Notes: a model not told the origin generated them from the sequence alone. 64,000 nucleotides of DNA from PALSA-612 sp963755155 (GCA_963755155.1 CAVWIV010000003.1:310001-374000), one strand, 5' to 3'; shown: positions 47,017-56,423, counted from the first letter of the stretch. A program made the numbers and translations.

Positions 47017-47268
47017 ATGAGCTCGTTCGCAATCGACCTCTCGCTCACAAGCGGCTTTATCGTCGCCGATCGGCGCGGAAAGCTCGTTGGGCGAGTCGAG
47101 AGCCCGATGTACGGCACCGCACCGGACGAACCCGACGCGCTCGCGGTCCGGTCCGGCTTCTTCTCGCGCAGGCGCATCGTTCCCGCCGCGGCCATCGAGG
47201 AGATCGACGGTGCCAGCGGCGTGATCGAGCTCCGAGTCGAGCGCGACTCCATCCGCACCTTCCTCTAG
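47017..47268 (+). CDS. Small PRC-barrel-like protein
   Basis: 83 residues. The pattern ADRRGKLVGRVES, a central variable part, RIVPAAAIEEIDGASGVIEL and a final strand RDSIRTFL looks like a single PRC-barrel or DUF2171-type beta domain, which binds RNA, reaction centres or other proteins. Function unknown. Divergent from the sensor kinase; monocistronic, as a hairpin-rich gap follows. Confidence 0.6.
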   Translation: MSSFAIDLSLTSGFIVADRRGKLVGRVESPMYGTAPDEPDALAVRSGFFSRRRIVPAAAIEEIDGASGVIELRVERDSIRTFL

Positions 47269-47607
47269 ATCGCTCTCGGAGGAATTCCGTAGGGACCGCG
47301 GTGGGGCGCGGCCCCTCGGCTGCGCGTGTCCGCCCCTAAAGACGACCGCGACTCCGGCCCTAGAGACGACCACGAGGTGCCATAAGCACCTCGCAGTCGG
47401 CCGTCAGTCAGCCCCGCCGCCGCAAAGAGGCGGGGCGTGGACGTGATGTTAGAGCACCGACACCGTGCTGGTGCAAGTGTTTTCAAGCGTGCGGCGAGGC
47501 CACGCACGGCAGCCGTGGCGGGCCTTGCCCGTCATGGCAAGCGGCCGCTCGACAACGGGAAGGAAAGAAGGGGGCTCGTGGGGGAAACATGGTTTCCCCC
47601 ACGTCGT
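47269..47607. other. 339-bp hairpin-rich gap between convergent genes, possible ncRNA
   Basis: No convincing ORF. Seen: GGGGC/GCCCC stem near 47305-47322; direct repeat CCCTARAGACGACC at 47334-47347 and 47358-47371 (one mismatch, 24-bp period); perfect hairpin CGAGGTGC/GCACCTCG at 47373-47393 with loop CATAA; GCCCCGCC/GGCGGGGC at 47411-47436; CTTGCC/GGCAAG at 47524-47541; then the glnA terminator. It does not match RNase P, tmRNA, SRP or 6S RNA landmarks that I can recognise. Confidence 0.45.
47577..47603 (-). terminator. glnA terminator, 12-bp perfect hairpin
   Basis: CGTGGGGGAAAC / GTTTCCCCCACG with a 3-base loop, starting 4 bases after the glnA stop on the minus strand. The following sequence is pyrimidine-rich (CCCCCTTCTTTCC) rather than a pure T-run. 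Confidence 0.65.
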
Positions 47608-48978
47608 CTACAGCGCGGCCAGGTAGCGCTTCATCTCCCAGTCGGTGAGCTGCACGCGGTAGTCGTCCCACTCCTTCCGCTTGATCTCGACGTAGCGGTC
47701 GAAGATGTGCTTGCCGAGCGCCTTGCGGGCGAGCTCGGACTGCGACAGCTCGTCGATCGCCTCGCCGAGCGTCTCGGGCAGCGAGACGATCCCGCGCTCG
47801 CGCCGCTGCTCCGCGGTCAGGTGGTAGAGGTTCGTCTCCATCGGGTCGGGAAGCTCGTAGCCCTTCTCGATGCCCTCGAGACCCGCGTGCAAGAGGCAGG
47901 CGAACGTGAGGTACGGATTGCAGGCGGGATCAGGACAGCGGATCTCGGCACGCGTCGCCTGTTCCGAGCCCGGCTTGTACAGCGGGATGCGGATGAGCGC
48001 CGAGCGGTTGCGCTGCGACCAGGCCACGTACACGGGCGCCTCATAGCCCGGCACGAGCCGCTTGTACGAGTTGACCCACTGCGCAAAGACGCCCGCGATC
48101 TCGCGCGCGTGCTTGAGCTGGCCGGCGATGAACGCCTTGCCGACGTCCGATAGGTGCCACTTGTCGTCCGCGTCGAAGAACGCGTTGCGGCCGTCGGTGA
48201 ACAGCGACTGGTGCGTGTGCATGCCCGACCCGTTCTCGCCGAAGATCGGCTTCGGCATGAACGTCGCGTAGACGCCGTTCTTCGCCGCGATCTCCTTCAC
48301 GATGAGCCGGTACGTGAGCACGTGGTCGGCCATGTCGAGCGCGTCCGCGTACCGCACGTCGATCTCGTGCTGGGACGGCCCCACCTCGTGGTGCGCGTAC
48401 TCGACGGGAATGCCCATCGATTCGAGCGCGTGGATCGTCTCCTGTCGCAGCTCGGTGGCCGCGTCGAGCGTCGTCTGCGCGAAGTAGCCGCCCTCGTCGA
48501 GGGTCGACGGGTCATCCGCGCTCTTGAAGAGGAAGTACTCGAGCTCCGGCCCGATGTTGAACGTGTCGAAGCCCATGTCGCGCATGCGCTCGACCGCCCG
48601 CCGCAGCACGAAGCGCGGGTCGCCCTCGTACGGCTCGCCGTCGGGCGTTACGACGTCGCAGATCATCCGCCCCACCTTCGAGCGGTCGCCCTCCGAGTAC
48701 GGCATTAGCTGGAAGGTCGTCGGGTCGGGGATCGCCACCATGTCCGACTCCTCGATGGCGTTGAAGCCCGTGATCGAGGAGCCGTCGAAGCCCATGCCGT
48801 CGTCGAGCGCAGCTTCGATCTCGGACGGGGTGACGGCGAAGCTCTTCAGGTGTCCCTCGAGGTCGGTGAACCACAGGAGCAGGAAGTCGACTCCCTCCTC
48901 CTTGATGCGCTCGAGCACACGGCCTCGCTCGGCCGGATCGCTCGTTGCCCTGTCTCTCGTCTCTGCCATCTGCGTCAT
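47608..48978 (-). CDS. glnA: Glutamine synthetase, type I
   Basis: A 456-residue GSI subunit (dodecamer) making glutamine from glutamate and ammonia with ATP. Blocks: GFDGSSITGFN, GPELEYFLF, HHEVGPSQHEID, GSGMHTHQSLF (ammonia/ATP site), NRSALIRIP, and TNLYHL, the position of the adenylylated Tyr. Start ATG 48978 has an excellent ribosome site (AGGAGGAG) directly before it; longer in-frame versions are not needed. Preceded by a terminator/antiterminator leader and followed by a strong hairpin, so it is a separate transcription unit or a gated end of the operon upstream. Confidence 0.92.
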   Translation of the reverse strand: MTQMAETRDRATSDPAERGRVLERIKEEGVDFLLLWFTDLEGHLKSFAVTPSEIEAALDDGMGFDGSSITGFNAIEESDMVAIPDPTTFQLMPYSEGDRSKVGRMICDVVTPDGEPYEGDPRFVLRRAVERMRDMGFDTFNIGPELEYFLFKSADDPSTLDEGGYFAQTTLDAATELRQETIHALESMGIPVEYAHHEVGPSQHEIDVRYADALDMADHVLTYRLIVKEIAAKNGVYATFMPKPIFGENGSGMHTHQSLFTDGRNAFFDADDKWHLSDVGKAFIAGQLKHAREIAGVFAQWVNSYKRLVPGYEAPVYVAWSQRNRSALIRIPLYKPGSEQATRAEIRCPDPACNPYLTFACLLHAGLEGIEKGYELPDPMETNLYHLTAEQRRERGIVSLPETLGEAIDELSQSELARKALGKHIFDRYVEIKRKEWDDYRVQLTDWEMKRYLAAL

Positions 48979-49009
48979 CTCTCCTCCTGTAGTCGACCCC
49001 TGAAAATGC

Positions 49010-49050
49010 AAAAAGCCCCGGGCAGTATGCCCGAGGCTTCGTCGCCTCAA
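49010..49050 (-). promoter_or_regulatory. glnA leader: terminator with overlapping antiterminator hairpin
   Basis: Minus strand, 31 bases before the glnA ATG. Terminator: 11-bp stem 49038-49028 with 49024-49014 (one G-U pair, 3-base loop) followed by TTTT. Antiterminator: GAGGC (49048-49044), 6-base loop GACGAA, GCCTC (49037-49033), extendable by two G-U pairs. The antiterminator 3' arm is part of the terminator 5' arm, so they exclude each other. It could also simply end the MFS operon, whose stop is at 49060. Confidence 0.6.
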
Positions 49051-49059
49051 CAGACCGGG

Positions 49060-50320
49060 TCAGTCTATAGATGCGGGGAGGACGTTGCCGAGCTCGGGCT
49101 CGCGGCCGTGGTGGCGGACGGCCCGCGCGTAGAGGGCCAGCGCCGGAGTCAGCACGATCGCGCTCGCCTGCGATCGCGACACGGATCCCGAAGACGTTGC
49201 CCACCACGCCCAGCGCCGGGCCGCCGCCCCACTCGCCCGCGGAGCCGAAGACGTTCGTCATCGAGAGCACCGTCGCACGGACGCGGGAGTCCTCGACGTT
49301 CGCGTTCAGCCACGTCGAGTACACAGGCGCGGCAATCGACCGGACGACCCGCGCCCCCCAGAATGCGGCGAGAGCGACGGCGAACGACGTCGCGAACGCG
49401 AAGGCGAGCAGCGCGACCACCCGAAGCGCATCGGAGACAAGGAGCGTCTTGGCCATGCCACTCGGACCGAGCTTCGACAGGCGGCGCGACAGGGGTTGCG
49501 CCACGACGATCGCGAGCAGCATCGCTCCGGCTGCGAGCACACCGAACCAGACGACCTGATCGAGCCCGCCGAAGTCGGGCACGCCGACGTCGACGAGGAA
49601 GTGCGCCTCCCAGAGCCGGTCGAAGCCCTCGTCCGAGGCGCCGAGGACGAATGCGATGCCCACCACCAGCAGGAGCAGCGGGTTCCGCCGGATCAGCGTC
49701 CCGCCCTGCCGCGCGGTGCCTCTCATCGAGGCCACGGCGGAGACGCTCTCGGTTCGGGCCGACACAAAGCCCGTCTCCGGCATGACGACTGCCAGCCCGA
49801 GCGCGAGAGCGAGCATGACGACTCCACCCGCCACGATCGGCAGGCGGAGGTCGACAAGCGCCAGCGCCACCGCCGCGCCAATCCCTACGAGCGCGCCGAT
49901 CCTCGCCGCCTGCGCGCCGGCCTGGAATGACCGGCCCGCGTTGTCGACGCCGACCTCGTCCGTGATCCAGGCCTCGTCGGCGCCGCTTTTGAACGTCCAG
50001 GTGAAACCCATGAACGCAGCCGCGGCCAGCACGAGCCAGACGCCGTTGGCGAAGCCCGTCGCAACGAAGCCGAGGCCCAGACCGGCGACGCCGGCGATGA
50101 TCGAGAGCCGGCGGCCGTACGTGTCCGCGACGATGCCGGTCGGGATCTCGAACGCGAAGTACGCCACCTCGAGCGCCGTTCCTGCGAGCACGAGCTCCAA
50201 GGGACTGAAGCCGAGCTCGCGGACGAAGAGGACGGGCGCGACAGTCCAGCCGAGCGCGAACGCGAACGCCTCGACAGCCTTGTAGGCCACCCACGTCCGG
50301 TGCGCGGATGGCGCGCGCAT
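49060..50320 (-). CDS. MFS transporter
   Basis: About 419 residues with some 12 hydrophobic helices; loop 2-3 reads IPTGIVADTYGRRLSII, the MFS GxxxDxxGRR motif. Probably a drug/metabolite:H+ antiporter. One extra base near 49163 breaks the C-terminus (RVAIAG, then SAIVLTPALALYA), after which TGA falls at 49060. ATG at 50320 directly abuts the methyltransferase stop. Last gene of the exporter/resistance-like operon. Confidence 0.82.
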
Positions 50321-51087
50321 CTACTTCCTCGCGATGAAGACCACGAAGTCGTCGTCAGCAGTGGGCGGCCGGTCGGTGAGCGCGCCGCGTACTTCGATGT
50401 CGACGAAGCCGATCCGCTCGAGCAAGCGCTCGATCTCGGACGTAGAGTAGAAGGTCTCCCTCAGCGTCCCCTCCTCCTCCGCGACGAGCTCGCCGTCCCG
50501 CCAGAGCAAGGCACGCATCTCGAGCGTCACCGTCTGCGACTCGCGAATCGAAGGCAGCGGTGCGGCTTCGCAGCTCGAGCTCGCTCCCGTCGGCCAGCAT
50601 CCGCCGGGCACCCGAGTCGGGCCACGGTGTCGGGGACGGGTCCGGCGCCTCGAGCAGCTCCTTGTCGAGGACGAGCGTCCCGCCCGGCTCGAGATGCTCG
50701 TAGAGGCGGCGGAGGCCTTCCGCATCGTCATCGCGCTCCCCGCCGATGCCGAAGCCGCCGCAGACGATGATCGTCCGGTAGCGGCGCGGGAGGTTGAGCT
50801 CGTGCATGGCCTGCGCGTAGAGAGTCGGCTCCGCCAGCCCATCTCGCTCGCAGCGCTCGCGGACGCGCTCGAGCATGTCGGGCGAGATGTCCGAGCCGTC
50901 AACGTCGAGCCCGGCCTGGAGATACGGCACGCAGCAAACGCCCCGCGCCGCACGCCGCGTCCAAAGCCGGCTGACCCGCCTCTACGAACTGCCGGAACCA
51001 CTCGATCTCCGGCCCGTCGACCGAGAACTCGGCCCACCAGCGCGAGACGAGGCCGTAGTGCCAGGTCTGCGCAGCAGCGGTACTCAT
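50321..51087 (-). CDS. SAM-dependent class I methyltransferase
   Basis: About 254 residues. Motif I ALDAACGAGRLL, SDISPDMLERVRERC, RTIIVCGGFGIGG, then LEPGGTLVLDKE. Two extra bases break the frame, near 50935 (before VPYLQAGLDVDGSD) and near 50565 (before IRESQTVTLEMR). Substrate unknown; in an operon with an antibiotic-nucleotidyltransferase-like gene and exporters it might modify a small molecule. ATG overlaps the nucleotidyltransferase stop (ATGA). Confidence 0.78.
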
Positions 51088-51876
51088 GCGGCGAGTACCC
51101 GGTCCACTTCGGCGCGCGCGAAGCTCTCCGCCTCGCGCGGGTAGCCGCGTGCGTCCCCAAGGAGCCGCGCGTACAGATCCATGGTCGCCTGCAGGGCACG
51201 CCGGACGTCGTCTGGGTCGAAGTGCGCGAACGTCTCGGCCAGCGCCTCGACAGCCGCGGGGTCGCCCCATTGCTCGACGAAGCGACCGCCGTACCAGTGG
51301 TCGACGCCGCGACTCCGAGCCTCCCACTCGAGCGCGCGCAGAAGGAGCCGCTTCAGGTCGCCGTCGCAGCACTCCAGGGCTCTCCAGAGCTCGCCGCGGC
51401 GAAGCTTCTTCGCGGCCCAGATCGCCTTGAACCAGAACTCGCTTGCCGCCTCGCCGACATCGGCGGGCGTCGGTGGCGCCGTCGAGGGCTCCCAGCCGGT
51501 CGAGCTCTCCACCACCCGTGCAAGCGCGCCGTCACGGTCATGGAGGACGCAGGCGCCACGGTGGACGAGCTCGCGCACGGCATCCGTCGGCTCGCGCAGC
51601 AGGCTTTCCGCCGGGACCGCGACAAGGTCGACGTCGGTGCCGTCCGCGAATGCGAGCCGGCGCTGGGGGAACGCCCCGGGCGGCCGCTCCACGAACATGA
51701 TCGACGCGTCAGCGAACGCGCCTCGCGAATCCTCCAACACCCCCTCGACGTCGTCCGTGAAGCACGAGCACGTCGACATCCCCCCACGGGTCTGGCGCGC
51801 GGACAGCGGAGCCCACGAGCAGCACCGCATGTACGTCCTGGCGCGCAGCGGCCCAGGCGTGCAGGCGGTCGATCAT
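51084..51876 (-). CDS. Aminoglycoside 6-adenylyltransferase-like nucleotidyltransferase
   Basis: About 263 residues, resembling ANT(6)/AadK enzymes that adenylylate streptomycin. N-terminal nucleotidyltransferase motif LLVGSAVRAP then DVDVLVL (GS...DxD metal site), and the helical C-terminal domain typical of this group (FWFKAIWAAKKLRRGELW, HWYGGRFVEQWGDP). One extra base near 51765 lies between DVDVLVL and FTDDVEGV. Whether it acts on an aminoglycoside is unknown. ATGA overlaps at both ends place it firmly in the exporter operon. Confidence 0.75.
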
Positions 51877-52658
51877 GCCGACGCGCCGGTGTAGTTCTTG
51901 AGCCCGAAGCGCCAGAACCAGCGCGTGATGCCGAAGAGCACCACCGCGAACCCGGCGGCGAGCGCCAGCGTCTGCCACTCGAGGCGCGACGTCACCGCCT
52001 CCGCGGGCACCGTCACGGCGAAGGCGATCGGCACGAGGAACGTCACGCTGAGTCGAAGCCACGTCGGGTAGATGCCGATCGGCCAGCGCCCGGTCTGGAA
52101 GACACCCTCGAAGAGCTCGGGCAGGTGCCACATGTTCGTGACCCAGAAGGCCAGTGTGGTCAGCAGCATCCAGAAGCAGTAGAGAAGTACGGCGCCGAGG
52201 ACGAGCGCGAGCGCGAACGCGACGATGTCGAGCGCACCCAGATCGCCGCCGATGCGAAGCATCGCGACGACAACGACGCCCGCACCGGTGATGACGTCCA
52301 CGAACTGCCAGACCTCTACCTGGCGGACGCTGACGAGCATCTGCGCGTCGACCGGCTTCACGAGCGCGTGGTCGAGCTTGCCCTCGCGAACGTCCTCGGT
52401 CAGACGCATCATGTTCGGCTGGATCACGGCGCGGATGACGCCGCCCATGAGGATCTGGACGCCGAGCACTGCGAGCAGCTCGTCCTGCGACCAGCCGTTG
52501 AGCTCGGTCGTGTGCGAGTAGACGAGGGCGAAGACGACGAGGCCGGTGAAGAGCGCCAGGAGCGACTGGAGCACCTGGAGCGCGAAGTTCACCCGGTACT
52601 GGAGGTCGTTCATGATCCCCACGCGCAGGTGCAGGAGCGCGACTCGCAACGTCGTCAT
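51873..52658 (-). CDS. ABC-2 type permease (DUF990-like), second subunit
   Basis: 261 residues, six predicted helices: FALQVLQSLLALFTGLVVFAL, GVQILMGGVIRAVIQPNM, then LTEDVREGKLDHALVKPVD, a loop typical of this permease family. Pairs with the permease encoded directly upstream (shared base at the overlap) and ATPase B. ATG at 52658. Confidence 0.78.
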   Translation of the reverse strand: MTTLRVALLHLRVGIMNDLQYRVNFALQVLQSLLALFTGLVVFALVYSHTTELNGWSQDELLAVLGVQILMGGVIRAVIQPNMMRLTEDVREGKLDHALVKPVDAQMLVSVRQVEVWQFVDVITGAGVVVVAMLRIGGDLGALDIVAFALALVLGAVLLYCFWMLLTTLAFWVTNMWHLPELFEGVFQTGRWPIGIYPTWLRLSVTFLVPIAFAVTVPAEAVTSRLEWQTLALAAGFAVVLFGITRWFWRFGLKNYTGASA

Positions 52659-53500
52659 CAGTTGCCCACCGCTGTGTAGCGCCTGATCGCGCGCCGCCAG
52701 GCGAGGGAGAAGATGCCGATGCCGACGAGCGTCCAGAAGGCCTGCATGCCGAGCCCGGCGACCAGCTCCGCGTCGGAGAGGTCCCCGACGAGCGTCTGGA
52801 TCGGGAAGAAGAACGTCCACTGGAAGGGGAGGAACCACGCGAGCGTCTGCACCCAGTCGGGCATGAACGTCATCGGCACGAGCCGGCCCGAGAGCAGGAG
52901 CTCGACCATGATGTAGAGCGAGAACGCCGCGCTCACCCGCGTCGTCCAGAAGCACAGCATCCCGAGCGCTGACTGGTTGAACGTCCGGATGAGGTACGCG
53001 CCCCAGATCGCGATCGCGAACACGAGGATCTCGGTCGCGTGGACGTCGAAGGTCGGGTCGAAAAGCAGCGTGAGCACAACCGCGATGGGCAGGTAGAAGA
53101 GCATCCAGGGCACCTTGTTGCCCGCGAAGCCCGCGATGTCGTAGTGGATCGGGTGCACCGGCCGCAGGAGCTGGCCGGAGAGCTCGCCCTCGCGAATGCG
53201 CCACTCCCAGCCGAACGGCGTGAAGACGAGGTTCATGTTGCGAACGAACGTCCAGACGATGTAGTAGGCGGCGACCTCTCCGGTCGTCAGCCCACCGACC
53301 GTGCCGCCCGAGTCCTCGGCGATCGTCGTCCAGACGACGAGGTAGATGACGGGCTCGGCGACCATGCCCAGCAGGTACATGTACGTCGCGGCGCGGTACT
53401 GGAACTGCGACGAGACCTGCGTGCGCATCGCCGTCAGGTAGAAGTCGACGAACGAGCGGATACGACCTTCCTGAGGCAGCGCGGTGGGCGACGTGCTCAC
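52658..53500 (-). CDS. ABC-2 type permease (DUF990-like), first subunit
   Basis: 280 residues, six helices; RIREGELSGQLLRPVHPIHY corresponds to the EGKLD...L.KP loop of its partner. Such two-permease sets work with one twin-copy ATPase as exporters. GTG at 53500 overlaps the stop of ATPase B (GTGA). Confidence 0.78.
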   Translation of the reverse strand: MSTSPTALPQEGRIRSFVDFYLTAMRTQVSSQFQYRAATYMYLLGMVAEPVIYLVVWTTIAEDSGGTVGGLTTGEVAAYYIVWTFVRNMNLVFTPFGWEWRIREGELSGQLLRPVHPIHYDIAGFAGNKVPWMLFYLPIAVVLTLLFDPTFDVHATEILVFAIAIWGAYLIRTFNQSALGMLCFWTTRVSAAFSLYIMVELLLSGRLVPMTFMPDWVQTLAWFLPFQWTFFFPIQTLVGDLSDAELVAGLGMQAFWTLVGIGIFSLAWRRAIRRYTAVGN

Positions 53501-54483
53501 TCCGCTGACTCCCGCGAGAAGACCAGCTCGATCACGTCCTCGATCGGCGGGTCCTCGACGTTGAGGTCGAGCACCTCCTGCTCGGCGAGGAGGCGTGCGG
53601 TCACGCGCGCCGTCTCCGCCTTGGGCACGCGAAGCGTCACGACATCGCCGTCCCGGTGGATCACCTCGCCGTACGCGGAGAGATCGCTAGGCGCCGTTCT
53701 CGAGCGCGACCGCGACCGTCTTCCAGGCGGCGACGGTGTCGGAGAGGGCGGCGAGGTCGCCGTCGAAGAGAATCCGGCCGTGGTGGATGACGATGACGCG
53801 CTCGCACAGCGCCTCGACGTCGGCCATGTAGTGGCTCGTCAGCATGACGGTCGCCTCGTGCCGCTGCCGGTACTCGGCGACGAACGCGCGGATGCGCTTC
53901 TGCATCGTGATGTCGAGGCCGAGCGTCGGCTCGTCGAGGAACAGCACGGGCGGCCGGTGGAGCAGCGAGCCCGACGATCTCGACCTTCATCCGCTCGCCC
54001 GAGCGAGAGCTGCCGAACCGGCTTGCGCACGAGGTCGCCCACATCGAGCAGCTCGATCAACTCGTCCCGTGTCTCGAAGAACTGCTCGCGCGGGATGCGG
54101 TAGATCGAGCGGTTGAGCTCGAAGGAGTCGAGCGCCGGCAGGTCCCACTGGAGCTGGTTGCGGTTGCCCATGATCAGCGCGATGCGGCGCAGGAAGTCGC
54201 GCTCGCGCTTCGAGGGCACGTGGCCGAGCACGCGCGCCTCGCCGGACGTGACGTAGAGCAGCCCCGAGAGCATCTTCAGCGTCGTCGTCTTGCCGGCGCC
54301 GTTCGGGCCGAGGAAGCCGACGATCTCGCCCGGCGCGATGTCGAAGGAGATGCCGTCGACGGCCTTGACCTCGCGCATCCGGCGCCGGATGAGGCCCTTC
54401 GACGCAGCCTTGAGCCCCGCCTCGCGCTCGGGCACGTCGAACGTCTTGCGGAGCTCCGCGACGTGGACGACCGGCTCAGCCAC
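53497..54483 (-). CDS. ABC transporter ATPase B
   Basis: About 327 residues. Walker A GPNGAGKTTTLKML, GNRNQLQWDLPALDSFEL (a loop typical of ATPases for ABC-2 permease pairs), signature LSLGERMKVEI, Walker B LFLDEPTLGLDI, His switch LTSHYM, and an extra C-terminal domain of about 60 residues. Three single extra bases break it, near 53996, 53968 and 53690. GTG at 54483 overlaps the end of the upstream permease by 8 bases. Confidence 0.83.
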
Positions 54484-55312
54484 TGCGCTTCAGCTTTCCG
54501 TGCTTCTTCGCGTACCGCTCGCCGCGCGAGAAGATCCAGAGGCCCAGCGGGATCGAGATGGCGCCGATGACGAGCAGCGGCAAGATCTCGTCCCACATGG
54601 CGGTCAGCCCCTGCCCGTCGAGGATCGCCTCGCGAATGCCGTCCAGGGCGTACGTCGCCGGCGAGATCGTGGCGATGGCCTGCATCCACTCCGGAAGCAC
54701 CTCCACCGGGTAGTAGACGCCGGAGACGACGAGCAGCGTTCCTTGAGCGACGAAGCCGAGCTGCGTCCCCTTCTCGGGCGAGATGAGCGGCAGGACGGAC
54801 ATCATCATCCCGATGCCGATGAAGGAGATCGACGAGACGAGGAGCACGACGAACGCGGCGAGGTAGTTCGCATCGGGGGTGGAGAGGTCGAAGAAGACGA
54901 ACGCGCAGACGGCGTACAGGAACAGCGCTCGGACGAGCCCGTAGGCGACCGCGAACACGCCCTGGCCGGCGAGGTGCATGGCGCGCGAGAGCGGCGCCAT
55001 GAACGTGTACTCGATCGTCCCCTCCCAGCGCTCCCAGGCCACCGTCTCCATCAGGAACTCGAAGAGGATCCCGAGGTACGCCCAGACGACGGCGCCGATG
55101 AGCAGCGTCGTCATCGTCGCCTCGACGTCGAGCGTGCCGCCCGTCGCCTCGATGCCCTTGGCGATGAAGACGATCGTGAGCGTGTTGGCGACGGTCCAGA
55201 TGAACCACGCCACGTCCCACCAGATGTAGCGCTTCGTGAGGTAGGCGTTGCGCTCGACTACGCCTCCGGCGCCGATGAGCTCCGCTCGCATCGTTCCCAG
55301 CAGCGCTCTCAC
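54476..55312 (-). CDS. ABC-2 type permease (third permease)
   Basis: 278 residues with six helices, DrrB/ABC-2 membrane type: WERWEGTIEYTFMAPLSR is the conserved cytoplasmic loop and TLLVVSGVYYPVEVLPEWMQ the ABC-2 signature region. Partner of ATPase A encoded immediately upstream. GTG at 55312, GTGA overlap. Confidence 0.82.
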   Translation of the reverse strand: MRALLGTMRAELIGAGGVVERNAYLTKRYIWWDVAWFIWTVANTLTIVFIAKGIEATGGTLDVEATMTTLLIGAVVWAYLGILFEFLMETVAWERWEGTIEYTFMAPLSRAMHLAGQGVFAVAYGLVRALFLYAVCAFVFFDLSTPDANYLAAFVVLLVSSISFIGIGMMMSVLPLISPEKGTQLGFVAQGTLLVVSGVYYPVEVLPEWMQAIATISPATYALDGIREAILDGQGLTAMWDEILPLLVIGAISIPLGLWIFSRGERYAKKHGKLKRSG

Positions 55313-56112
55313 GCGAACACCTCCCGCTCGATGTCCTCTTCGCTCATCTCCTCCTCGAACGCCCGGCCGGTCGCGGCGAAGAACGCCTCCTCCAGCGTCT
55401 CGGCGTTGTAGCGCTCCTTCAGCTCGTCCGCGGGCGCGAGCGCGATCAGCTCGCCGCGGTCGAGGATCCCGACCCGGTCCGCAAGGGCCTCGGCCTCCGC
55501 GAGGTCGTGCGTGCAGAGGAGGATCGTCGCCTCGTGCGTCTCGCGGATCTCGCGGATGAAGGACTGCACCTCCTGCTTCGAGCGCGGATCGAGGCCCGTC
55601 GTCGGCTCGTCCAGCAGCAGCAGGACGGGCGACGTGAGCAGCGCCCGCGCCAGCGCGACCTTCTGCTGCATGCCGCGCGAGAGGTTCTCCATCGACTCGT
55701 TGCGGCGGTCGGGCGGGAAGCCGACGCGGTCGAGGATCCGCGGAATCTCGCCGCGCGTCTGCTTCGCCGTCATGCCGTAGTACCGCGCCGCGTAGCTGAG
55801 GTTCTCGGCCGCCGACATCTTCTTGAAGAAGGAGGCCTCGACCGACACCCGGTTGACGAGCCTGCGCACGGCGCGCGGCTCGCGGAAGACGTCGTGCCCG
55901 AAGATGATTGCGGAGCCACCGTCGTGCAGCAGCAGCGTCGAGAGCAGGCGGACCAGCGTCGACTTGCCCGAGCCGTTCTGCCCGAGGATGGCCACCGTCT
56001 CGCCCCGCTCCATCGTGAACGAGACGTCCTTCAGGGCCGGGAAGGGCACGCGGCGGCGGCCCTTGCGGCGACGGAACTCCTTGCGCAAGTTGTCGACTTC
56101 TACTGCGAACAT
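55309..56112 (-). CDS. ABC transporter ATPase A (DrrA/CcmA-like)
   Basis: 267 residues. Walker A GQNGSGKSTLVRLL, signature LSRGMQQKVALARAL, Walker B LLLLDEPTTGLDP, His switch LCTHDL. First gene of the eight-gene operon ending at the MFS gene. ATG 56112 is chosen over upstream in-frame codons because GAGGAG lies 6 bases before it. No clear promoter; the 320-bp region upstream holds repeats. Confidence 0.86.
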   Translation of the reverse strand: MFAVEVDNLRKEFRRRKGRRRVPFPALKDVSFTMERGETVAILGQNGSGKSTLVRLLSTLLLHDGGSAIIFGHDVFREPRAVRRLVNRVSVEASFFKKMSAAENLSYAARYYGMTAKQTRGEIPRILDRVGFPPDRRNESMENLSRGMQQKVALARALLTSPVLLLLDEPTTGLDPRSKQEVQSFIREIRETHEATILLCTHDLAEAEALADRVGILDRGELIALAPADELKERYNAETLEEAFFAATGRAFEEEMSEEDIEREVFA

Positions 56113-56365
56113 TCGGTGCTCCTCAAACGTACGAACAGCGGACACGGGCAACGCTCCCGGCGAACCGGGCGGCGCGCGGGCAGATCGGTGTCAGCCGAGG
56201 AGCAACATCGCGACGGCCACGGTACCAGACTCGGCCGGACGGCTCAAGCCCCGAGCTCCGCCACTTCGGCCATGTCGCAGGGACAGTCCTTGCACGTCCT
56301 GTTCGCACTCTGACGACTTCGCCGGTGTTCGCGAGGCGCGTCGTTAGATCGACCTTCGACTCATT

Positions 56366-56415
56366 TCAGACACGTTCTGGGGCCTGTCCCTGGGCCATGC
56401 CGGTCTGAGACACGG
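56366..56415. repeat. Composite REP-like element
   Basis: TCAGACACG ... CCTGTCCCTGGGCCATG ... GTCTGAGACACGG. It strings together the same sub-motifs (GTCCC, TCTGA, GACACG) found in the coding-region copies at 16865, 35207 and 41931. Confidence 0.5.
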
Positions 56416-56423
56416 CGCTTTCG

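Noticed and set aside
47281..47440. Known structured RNA (RNase P, tmRNA, SRP, 6S, common riboswitches) in the gap before glnA
   Set aside because: None of the conserved cores of these RNAs could be found; only hairpins and a short direct repeat are visible.
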